Below, piece by piece: positions 14,142-19,023 of a DNA stretch of 19,023 bases. The stretch lies in assembly GCA_036395835.1 (NCBI GenBank), contig DASWCW010000267.1, positions 1-19,023 of the forward strand, written 5' to 3'. Positions within the stretch are counted from its first letter, which is position 1. Each line of letters starts with the position of its first letter. Origin of the DNA: AP-16 sp036395835 (GTDB lineage: Bacteria; Pseudomonadota; Alphaproteobacteria; Rhizobiales; Xanthobacteraceae). A program made the translations under genes and the position numbers. The notes beneath the pieces are model-generated. The model did not search any database. It worked only from the letters and a program-made list of their open reading frames with translations, and was not told the origin of the DNA.

Positions 14142-14750
14142 TCAGCTCCGAGGGGTGATGGCGCGCAGCAGGTAGCGCACGGATTGGCGCACGGCGGCGT
14201 CGAGGTCCTGGTGCTCTTCGAGGCAATGCCCGATGAGGATCGGATGGGTGAACACGACCATGGAGCGCTTGATGAGGTCGGCGGTCTCGCGCGGGTCGAC
14301 CGGCTCGAACTCTCCGGCCGAAATGCCGTCGCGCAGGATCAGCTCGAGCACGTTGCCGATCGAATTCTTGTGCGCCCGAATGGCTTCCCAGTTGTGCTCG
14401 ATCGCGACCAGCACGATGTCATGAACCTTTTGGTCTTGCAGCAGATTTTCCTTGTTATAGGCCAGGATTTCGAGGAACAGCCGCTCGACGCGGGCGGCCG
14501 CCGGCGCCTTCGAGCGGGCCACCGCCCACGTCTTCTCCTCGAGCTCGGAGAGGCAGCGCTGGCAGATTGCCTCGACGATGGCGTTCTTGGACGGAAAGAA
14601 GCGGTAGACGTTGGCGGGCGACATGCCGAGCTCGGCGGCGATGTCGGCGACCGCCGTCTTGGCGAACCCGATGCGCCGGAACAGCGCGTCCGCGGTCTCC
14701 ATGATCCGCGCCCGCGTGTCGTCGGGCCTGAGCTTGACTTGGGGGTTCAT
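14142..14750 (-). CDS. TetR-family transcriptional regulator of the RND operon (202 aa)
   Basis: The N-terminus has the TetR signature: TRARIMETADALFRRIGFAK, helix-turn-helix at about residues 33-52 (AVADIAAELGMSPANVYRFF) and PSKNAIVEAI. The C-terminal ligand and dimer domain is poorly conserved, as usual, and ends near residue 200. It lies directly upstream of the adaptor-permease genes on the same strand. A 33-bp palindrome separates it from the adaptor, and another partial palindrome lies upstream of its own start. That arrangement is classic for a local repressor released by a pump substrate. The ATG at 14750 fits the family N-terminus. Whether it also represses itself is inferred from the site at 14774-14799. 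Confidence 0.92.
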   Translation of the reverse strand: MNPQVKLRPDDTRARIMETADALFRRIGFAKTAVADIAAELGMSPANVYRFFPSKNAIVEAICQRCLSELEEKTWAVARSKAPAAARVERLFLEILAYNKENLLQDQKVHDIVLVAIEHNWEAIRAHKNSIGNVLELILRDGISAGEFEPVDPRETADLIKRSMVVFTHPILIGHCLEEHQDLDAAVRQSVRYLLRAITPRS

Positions 14751-14773
14751 GGCGCATTCCGGGTGCGGTCTGG

Positions 14774-14799
14774 TGAATACTGACGACTTTCATAATTCA
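14774..14799. promoter_or_regulatory. Partial palindrome upstream of tetR, possible second operator
   Basis: TGAAT...ATTCA arms with inner TGA...TCA match at 8 of 13 pairs, 24 bp upstream of the tetR ATG. It contains TGACGA, also present in the stronger palindrome at 14067-14099. This would allow autorepression. Support is moderate because the symmetry is weaker. Confidence 0.4.
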
Positions 14800-15154
14800 T
14801 CACCGGAGGGATGTCAAGAGCGGGGATCCCAAAAGTCGGTCCATGATCCGGGTCATGCCGAGGCGTGCGGCCTCGATCGCTGCGAGAAGCTTTGGAACGA
14901 GGGGCTTCAAATCTGCGAGTCGGTTTTTTTCTTGCCTTCAGTATGACGACTGCGATCGGCAAAGATGCGAGATCTCGTTGAAATGATAGATTTCGATCGA
15001 CCGTGACGAACACATCGAAATGCTACGAGGCAAGCGCCAGAAGTTCTCCATTCTCGAGCGTAGCCCAGCCCATTTGACGTGCTGTATTAACCTCATGGCC
15101 GGTGAGGTCGCGCGACAAGCGCCAGTCGATACGGTCGCCGAGAAGAACCTTCAC
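14800..15154 (-). pseudogene. Dead DUF5615 (PIN-like) toxin gene
   Basis: From GTG 15154, overlapping the antitoxin stop (GTGA), the minus strand reads DWRLSRDLTGHEVNTARQMG then ATLENGELLALAS. Codon 44 is TAG (15025-15023). The frame resumes with HFDVFVTVDRNLSFQRDLAS and LPIAVVILKAR, which are diagnostic words of DUF5615 toxins. At a run of seven A (T at 14924-14930) the family pattern jumps frame and continues as NRLADLKPLVPKLLAAIEAA to TGA 14802-14800. In addition, the N-terminal acidic motif that normally reads LLDE is LLGD here. DUF5615 proteins have a PIN-like nuclease fold and pair with DUF433 antitoxins. With one nonsense and one frameshift lesion plus a changed acidic site, it is inactive. 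The TAG probably arose from CAG or a similar codon. Confidence 0.8.
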
Positions 15155-15359
15155 GAGGTCGTTTCGACCAGCCGGTCTTTCGCTTCTTCCAGGAAAGCAA
15201 TGACCTGCGCGCGCGTGATGGACGGAAAGCCTTCGAGGGTATCGATCGATTCGCCTGCTTCCAAATAGTCGAGCAGAGTCTGAACCGGGACTCTCGGCCC
15301 GTAGAACACGGGAGTTCCTCCCATCACATTGGGTTGCGGGAGACGAGGAGCGGTTTCAT
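15151..15359 (-). pseudogene. DUF433 antitoxin gene with frameshift at its start
   Basis: The body reads NVMGGTPVFYGPRVPVQTLL, DYLEAGESIDTLEGF, PSITRAQVIAFLEEAKDRL, a clear DUF433 protein. The conserved start (TAPRLPQPN) is in frame but has no start codon nearby. The plausible ATG at 15359, with a GGGGG-type site upstream, is one base out of frame: ATGAAACC would read MKTAPRLPQPN if it had one more A. Translation could still begin at GTG 15327 or ATG 15324, which would remove only the first conserved residues, so a shortened product is possible. One residue is also missing relative to the usual ESID.FLEGF. It partners the dead DUF5615 toxin, so an intact antitoxin is no longer needed. Confidence 0.7.
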
Positions 15360-15416
15360 TGCGACAATTTACCCCCGCGCGAGCAACGCGTGCAACAAAT
15401 CGCGCGTTCTGCGCGT

Positions 15417-15458
15417 TTTCCAATACCGCACAGGCACTTTCCAATACCGCACAGGCAC
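15417..15458 (+). repeat. Perfect 21-bp tandem duplication upstream of the DUF6496 gene
   Basis: Two head-to-tail copies of a 21-bp unit (starting TTTCCAATACCGCACAGG) fill 15417-15437 and 15438-15458. They lie 22 bp upstream of the gene start at 15481, before its AAAGGAGG site, so they belong to the promoter or 5' leader. Identical copies suggest recent slippage that could change spacing or expression. Confidence 0.85.
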
Positions 15459-15480
15459 TAAGACAAAAGGAGGAATCGGT

Positions 15481-15741
15481 ATGGCGAGAAGATATTCGCC
15501 CAGCGCGTCGAAGGACGTGAAACGCGAGATGCGCAAGTACAAGCGCGGCACGCTCAAGAGCGGCAAGGGCGGCAAAGGCGGAAAAGTGAAGAGCCGCAAG
15601 CAGGCGATCGCGATCGGGCTGTCCGAGGCGCGCCGGTCCGGCAAGCGCCTGCCTTCGCGCCCGACGGGCGGTCCGTCGAAAACCGCGCGCTCGCGCGCCG
15701 CCAAGAAAGCCGCACGCACGCGAAAGCGCCGCAGCGCCTAG
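15481..15741 (+). CDS. DUF6496 small basic protein (86 aa)
   Basis: ATG 15481 has a strong AAAGGAGG site at 15465-15472. The 86-aa product contains the family motif at about residues 18-55: MRKYKRGTLKSGKGGKGGKV then KSRKQAIAIGLSEARRSGK. The tail is Arg/Lys/Ala-rich (SRAAKKAARTRKRRSA), reminiscent of histone H1-like proteins. DUF6496 has no established function; its charge suggests nucleic-acid binding and it is abundant in soil alphaproteobacteria. It is divergent from the DUF433 gene and convergent with the hydrolase gene, 25 bp from the latter's stop. Confidence 0.85.
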   Translation: MARRYSPSASKDVKREMRKYKRGTLKSGKGGKGGKVKSRKQAIAIGLSEARRSGKRLPSRPTGGPSKTARSRAAKKAARTRKRRSA

Positions 15742-15766
15742 GCCCGGCGCCCGGAGATCGATCGGC

Positions 15767-16588
15767 TCAGCACGCGGCCTCGCGGGCGGTCGCCGCGCCC
15801 TTTCCAAGATCGCGCAATGCGCCGAGCACTTCGTCGGGGCGTTCGCTCATCAGCATGTGGCCGGCGCCCTTCAGCGTTACGACGCGCGCATCGGGCAAGG
15901 CGGCGGCGAGCTCGCGGCCGGCCTTGGCGGGCGTCATCAGGTCGCGCTCGCCGAGCACGAGCGTTGCCGGCACCGACACCTTGGCGGCGGACTCAAAGCC
16001 GTCCCGATAGCCGTTGCAGGCGAACAGATCCCGGAACAGCACGCCGGGACGCGCGCGTTCGAGCAGGCGGCGCCCCGATCCCAGCATCCAGCCGCCCGGC
16101 GCGAGCGAGCCGCCGATGCCGGCCGCAACGCCGTAGCCCCAGATCGACACCATGTCGATTGCCGCGGGATCGTTGGCTTCCGCGGCTTTGAGCAGATCCG
16201 GCGACACCGGCATGGCCGCCGCGGCCGCGATCAAGCCGAGCGCGGCGATCTTCCGAGGGTGCCGCACCGCCGTCTCGAGCGCGACCAGCGATCCCATGGA
16301 ATGGCCGATGAGGCTCGCCTTGCGCGCGCCCGCGGCCTCGATCAGCGCCGCCGTGAAGTCCGCCATCACGCCGATCGTCGCGAGCGGCTCGCCCTCGGAG
16401 CGCCCGTGCCCGGGCAGGTCGGGCGCCAGCACCCCAAACCCGCGATGCGCGAACCAGCGCGCGAGCAGCGCCCACACCGTGTGATCGAGCCCGGCGCCGT
16501 GGACGAACACCACCGCCGGCAGCGTGGGATCGAACTCGCGCCCGCCGGTGCCGGCAAAGATTTTCACGCCGTCGACGCGAAGCTGCAC
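15767..16588 (-). CDS. Alpha/beta-fold hydrolase (273 aa)
   Basis: The family fold is clear: oxyanion motif VHGAG (H30-G31), LAPDLPGHGRSEG, nucleophile elbow GHSMGS with S97, acid D216 in LGERDLMTP and H244 in GAGHML. These form a complete Ser-Asp-His triad, so the protein should be an active esterase, lipase or related hydrolase in the cytoplasm. The substrate cannot be read from sequence. The start is GTG 16588, three bases after the TGA of the upstream sulfhydrylase, so translation is coupled and the two probably act in the same condition. It is shorter than homoserine O-acetyltransferases of the same fold and lacks their pattern, so I do not call it MetX. Confidence 0.9.
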   Translation of the reverse strand: MQLRVDGVKIFAGTGGREFDPTLPAVVFVHGAGLDHTVWALLARWFAHRGFGVLAPDLPGHGRSEGEPLATIGVMADFTAALIEAAGARKASLIGHSMGSLVALETAVRHPRKIAALGLIAAAAAMPVSPDLLKAAEANDPAAIDMVSIWGYGVAAGIGGSLAPGGWMLGSGRRLLERARPGVLFRDLFACNGYRDGFESAAKVSVPATLVLGERDLMTPAKAGRELAAALPDARVVTLKGAGHMLMSERPDEVLGALRDLGKGAATAREAAC

Positions 16589-16591
16589 CGC

Positions 16592-17887
16592 TCACGCCTT
16601 CTGCGAGGCGCGCAGCGCCTGGGCGAGATCCTCGACGATGTCGCTCGCGGCCTCGAGCCCGACCGAGATCCGCACCAGTTCCTCGCCCAGTCCGGCGACT
16701 TTGAGCTGCGCGACATTCATCTGCTGATGCGTGGTGCTCGCCGGATGGATCACCAAGGTTTTCGCGTCGCCGACGTTGGCGAGATGGCTCGCGAGCCGCA
16801 GGCTCTCGATGAATTTCTTTCCGCCGGCACGCCCGCCCTTGATGCCGCAGCTGATGATCGAGCCCGCGCCCTTGGGCAGCAGGCGCTTGGCGAGCGCGCA
16901 ATCCGGGTGCGATTGGAGCGACGGGTGGAGCACCCAATCGACCGCCTTGTTTTTCCCCAGAAACTCGATCACGGCCGCGGTGTTTTCCATGTGACGCTGC
17001 ATGCGCAAGGAGAGCGTCTCGACGCCCTGCAGCAGGTGGAAGGCGTTGGTCGGGGAGAGGCACGCGCCGAAATCGCGCAGGCCTTCGGCACGCGCGCGCA
17101 TGATGAAGGCCGACGGGCCGAATTCCTCGGCGAAGACGATGCCGTGATAGCCCGCATAGGGCTCGCTGATCGTCGGAAATTTGCCTGACGCCGGATAATC
17201 GAACCGGCCGCCGTCGATGATGACGCCGCCGATGGCGATGCCGTGGCCGCCGATCCATTTGGTGATGGAGTGCATCACGAGGTCGGCGCCGAGCTCGATC
17301 GGCCGGCTCAGATACGGGGTCGCGAACGTATTGTCGATCAGGAGCGGAACGCCGGCCTCGTGCGCGATCCCGGCGATTGCGGGGATGTCGAGCACTTCGA
17401 GCCCCGGATTGCCGATGGTCTCGGCGATCACGAGCTTGGTGTTGGGCCGCATGGCGGCGCGAAAGCCGGCAAGATCGCGCGGCTTGACGAAGCTCGTCTC
17501 GATCCCGAACCGCGGCAACGTATGGGTGAGCAGATTGATGGTGCCGCCGTAGAGTGAGGCGGAGGAGACGATGTGATCGCCGGCGCCGAGCAGCGTGGCG
17601 ATGGCGAGATGCATCGCGGCCATGCCGCTCGCGGTGCACACTGCGCCGACGCCCGCTTCGAGCGCCGCCAGCCGCTCTTCGAGCACCGCCGTCGTCGGAT
17701 TGGAGATCCGGGTATAGATGTGTCCCGCGCGCTCCAGGTTGAACAGCGCGGCGGCGTGGTCCGTATCCTGGAACACGAACGACGTGGTCTGATAGATCGG
17801 CGCGGCGCGCGCGCCGGTGACCGGATCCGGATGCTGGCCGGCATGCAGGCTCAGCGTCTCGAACGCCGGCGGCTTGGGTGGGGGCAT
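16592..17887 (-). CDS. metY: O-acetylhomoserine sulfhydrylase (PLP enzyme, 431 aa)
   Basis: ATG 17887 is chosen because GAGGAAAG precedes it; an in-frame start 18 codons earlier is less likely. The Cys/Met-metabolism PLP fold is complete: Y58 and R60 in IYTRISNPT (phosphate contact), D185 in LLIDNTF (pyridine nitrogen), and the PLP lysine K210 in HSITKWIGGHG. The insert FDYPASGKFPTISEPYAGYH and the length of about 430 aa point to the O-acetylhomoserine type (MetY) rather than the shorter O-succinylhomoserine enzyme MetZ. It would make homocysteine from O-acetylhomoserine and sulfide for methionine synthesis. It is the first gene of a pair with the hydrolase. No SAM riboswitch is recognised upstream, only a short palindrome at 17977-17992. 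Confidence 0.9.
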   Translation of the reverse strand: MPPPKPPAFETLSLHAGQHPDPVTGARAAPIYQTTSFVFQDTDHAAALFNLERAGHIYTRISNPTTAVLEERLAALEAGVGAVCTASGMAAMHLAIATLLGAGDHIVSSASLYGGTINLLTHTLPRFGIETSFVKPRDLAGFRAAMRPNTKLVIAETIGNPGLEVLDIPAIAGIAHEAGVPLLIDNTFATPYLSRPIELGADLVMHSITKWIGGHGIAIGGVIIDGGRFDYPASGKFPTISEPYAGYHGIVFAEEFGPSAFIMRARAEGLRDFGACLSPTNAFHLLQGVETLSLRMQRHMENTAAVIEFLGKNKAVDWVLHPSLQSHPDCALAKRLLPKGAGSIISCGIKGGRAGGKKFIESLRLASHLANVGDAKTLVIHPASTTHQQMNVAQLKVAGLGEELVRISVGLEAASDIVEDLAQALRASQKA

Positions 17888-17976
17888 GCTTTCCTCGCGA
17901 GGATTCGGCCGCATCTTGGGACGCGGTCCGATCGTTGGCAATGTGGGGAAAATGTTTGCCCCGTAGCATTGCGATC

Positions 17977-17992
17977 ATGCCTGAACAGGCAT
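17977..17992. promoter_or_regulatory. 16-bp palindrome between metY and the HigBA-type locus
   Basis: ATGCCTG (17977-17983) and CAGGCAT (17986-17992) are perfect arms around AA. It lies 90 bp upstream of the metY ATG and 24 bp upstream of the divergent toxin ATG. A regulator of metY or the HigA-type antitoxin could bind it; toxin-antitoxin operators are often such palindromes. Which, if any, is unknown. Confidence 0.45.
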
Positions 17993-18015
17993 AAAATGAG
18001 CTCCGGTTCAAGCCG

Positions 18016-18418
18016 ATGCCGAACCCGATCCGCAGCGACCTCCGACCAAAGCCGGTGCGATTGGTCGGCAGCAGCAAGGACGACCTGAGTGGTTTCCCGC
18101 AAGAGGTGAGGCGGGCGGGTCGGCGTCGCCTTCTGGGATGCCCAATGCGGCCTCAAGGCACCATACGCCAAGCCGCTGCGGGGATTCGGTGGCGCCGGCG
18201 TGCTGGAGATCGTGGACAGCCATGACGGCGACACCTATCGCGCCGTCTACACGGTCCGGTTCACCCGAGCCGTGTATGTGCTGCACGCTTTTCAGAAGAA
18301 ATCCAAGCGCGGCATCGCCACGCCGAAAGCCGACTTGGACCTGATCAAACAGCGGCTCAAGCGCGCGAGAGAGGACTACGAGCAATGGTTAAAAAGCGAA
18401 AGACAGAGGTCACCGTGA
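18016..18418 (+). pseudogene. Frameshifted HigB/Gp49-type toxin gene
   Basis: From ATG 18016 the frame reads KPVRLVGSSKDDLSGFPQEV, the start of a RelE-superfamily Gp49-like toxin. After about 18110-18122 the family continues one frame over: GVAFWDAQCGLKAPYAKPLR, GFGGAGVLEIVDSHDGDTYR, AVYTVRFTRAVYVLHAFQKK, SKRGIATPKADLDLIKQRLK, ending at 18418. A stop in the second frame at 18107-18109 means the shift lies after it. A single lost base near GCGGGCGGGTCGG explains it (RARVGVAFW if restored). The family cleaves mRNA on the ribosome. Here the toxin would be cut to an N-terminal stub plus unrelated residues. The remainder has no lesion, so the break is probably recent or a sequencing error. Confidence 0.75.
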
Positions 18419-18735
18419 CGCCGAGCAGCGGCAATGTATTCGCCGACCTCGGCCTTGCCGAGCCCGAAGAGGAGCTGACCAAGGCGCAGCTGGCGAGCCA
18501 TATCCGACGCACCATCAAACGCCGGCGCCTGACCCAAATTGCCGCCGCTATCCTCATGGGCATAGATCAGCCGAAGGTTTCCGCCCTCCTCAACGGCCGC
18601 CTCGCGAATTTCTCCAGCGAGCGCCTGATGCGGCTCTTGACCGCGCTCGGCCGGGACGTGGAGATCACGGTCAAGACCAAGCCTCGCAACCGCACACGCG
18701 GACGCATCCGGGTGATCGGCGAGGCGCACGCATAA
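18385..18735 (+). CDS. HigA-type antitoxin, XRE helix-turn-helix protein (116 aa)
   Basis: ATG 18385 lies inside the toxin gene, overlapping its last 34 bp, which is typical of higBA order (toxin first). The helix-turn-helix is at about residues 46-72 (RRRLTQIAAAILMGIDQPKV then SALLNGRLANFSSERL), followed by LMRLLTALGRDVEITVK, characteristic of the HigA/XRE antitoxin branch. It should bind the toxin and repress the locus. The frame is intact although the toxin is shifted, so it is now an orphan antitoxin that may still bind DNA. A promoter was not identified. Confidence 0.85.
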   Translation: MVKKRKTEVTVTPSSGNVFADLGLAEPEEELTKAQLASHIRRTIKRRRLTQIAAAILMGIDQPKVSALLNGRLANFSSERLMRLLTALGRDVEITVKTKPRNRTRGRIRVIGEAHA

Positions 18736-18770
18736 GGTTTTCGCAGGGTGTGAGCAGAAACGATCCAACC

Positions 18771-19023
18771 TCACACCGCGGCGGTGATCCACTGCTCGAG
18801 CTTCTGCTTGGGCTGCGCGCCGATCTGGCGGGAGGCGAGCTGTCCGTTCTTGAAGATCATCAGGGTCGGGATCGACATGATCCCGTATTTCGTCGCGGTC
18901 GCCGGGTTCTCGTCGACGTTGAGCTTCACCACCTTGATCTTGCCGCCCATGGTGCCGGCGATCTCCTCGAGCGCCGGCGCGATCATCCGGCACGGGCCGC
19001 ACCATTCGGCCCAGAAATCGACC
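18771..19023 (-). CDS. trxA: Thioredoxin, 5' end beyond the window
   Basis: The minus strand reads VDFWAEWCGPCRMIAPALEE at the right edge, with the redox active site WCGPC. It continues IAGTMGGKIKVVKLNVDENP, the cis-proline loop SIPTLMIFKNGQ, and the C-terminal helix KQKLEQWITAAV to TGA 18773-18771. This is a standard 12-kDa cytoplasmic thioredoxin, the general protein-disulfide reductant reduced by thioredoxin reductase. The first 20-25 residues lie outside the window. It converges with the antitoxin gene, leaving 35 bp between the stops. Confidence 0.95.
   Translation of the reverse strand, partial: VDFWAEWCGPCRMIAPALEEIAGTMGGKIKVVKLNVDENPATATKYGIMSIPTLMIFKNGQLASRQIGAQPKQKLEQWITAAV

Noticed and set aside
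15857..17188. Plus-strand open frame of 443 aa opposite the hydrolase and metY genes
   Set aside because: Antisense shadow; both minus-strand genes have complete active sites.
17888..18015. SAM riboswitch upstream of metY
   Set aside because: I see no SAM-II or other SAM aptamer pattern, only a short perfect palindrome.

Overview
The window looks like a chromosomal segment of a high-GC alphaproteobacterium of the order Hyphomicrobiales (Bradyrhizobium/Rhodopseudomonas/Pseudolabrys-like). The evidence is strong G/C preference at third codon positions, a CtrA-type TTAA-N7-TTAA box, and small-protein families typical of that group. No species can be named from this sequence.

Positions 1 to about 8850 are an accessory, phage- or island-like region. 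On the + strand, 4-6656 is a tightly packed replication-type module: an unknown protein, a 24-codon ORF, a small protein ending in an SSB-like acidic tip, a 989-aa TOPRIM primase/P-loop helicase, an unknown basic protein, a ProQ/FinO RNA-binding protein, then a run of very small unknown genes. Most neighbours are joined by ATGA-type stop/start overlaps, so they are probably one translationally coupled operon. Two members of the run are broken (a frameshift near 5579, an amber codon at 6513). A short minus-strand membrane-anchored gene and a decayed fragment follow. Next, behind a CtrA-type box, come two genes for secreted Gly/Ala/Ser/Thr-rich proteins. No integrase or virion genes are visible. 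The right edge of the region is probably at 8775-8865: inverted repeats lie there, and a minus-strand MFS transporter reading frame loses its family resemblance abruptly at about 8865.

Positions 8855-14750 are mostly conserved chromosome on the minus strand: the MFS remnant, a secreted protein of unknown function, an RND efflux permease with its lipoprotein adaptor, and an upstream TetR regulator. A 33-bp near-perfect palindrome between tetR and the adaptor gene is a strong operator candidate.

Positions 14800-19023 mix housekeeping and accessory genes. A DUF433/DUF5615 toxin-antitoxin pair (minus) is dead: frameshift at the antitoxin start, nonsense codon and homopolymer frameshift in the toxin. 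A DUF6496 basic protein follows (+). An O-acetylhomoserine sulfhydrylase (metY-like) and an alpha/beta hydrolase form a coupled minus-strand pair. A HigB/Gp49-type toxin with one frameshift precedes an intact HigA-type antitoxin (+). The 5'-truncated thioredoxin gene trxA (minus) runs off the right edge.

A theme of the window is lesions in at least six small accessory genes while every large gene is intact. This fits selective decay, but some single-base shifts could be sequencing errors. The most interesting items are the element-borne ProQ protein with an internal perfect hairpin, the repeat cluster in the primase gene, the CtrA-controlled secreted pair, the island boundary inside an MFS gene, and the two toxins that died by different lesions.
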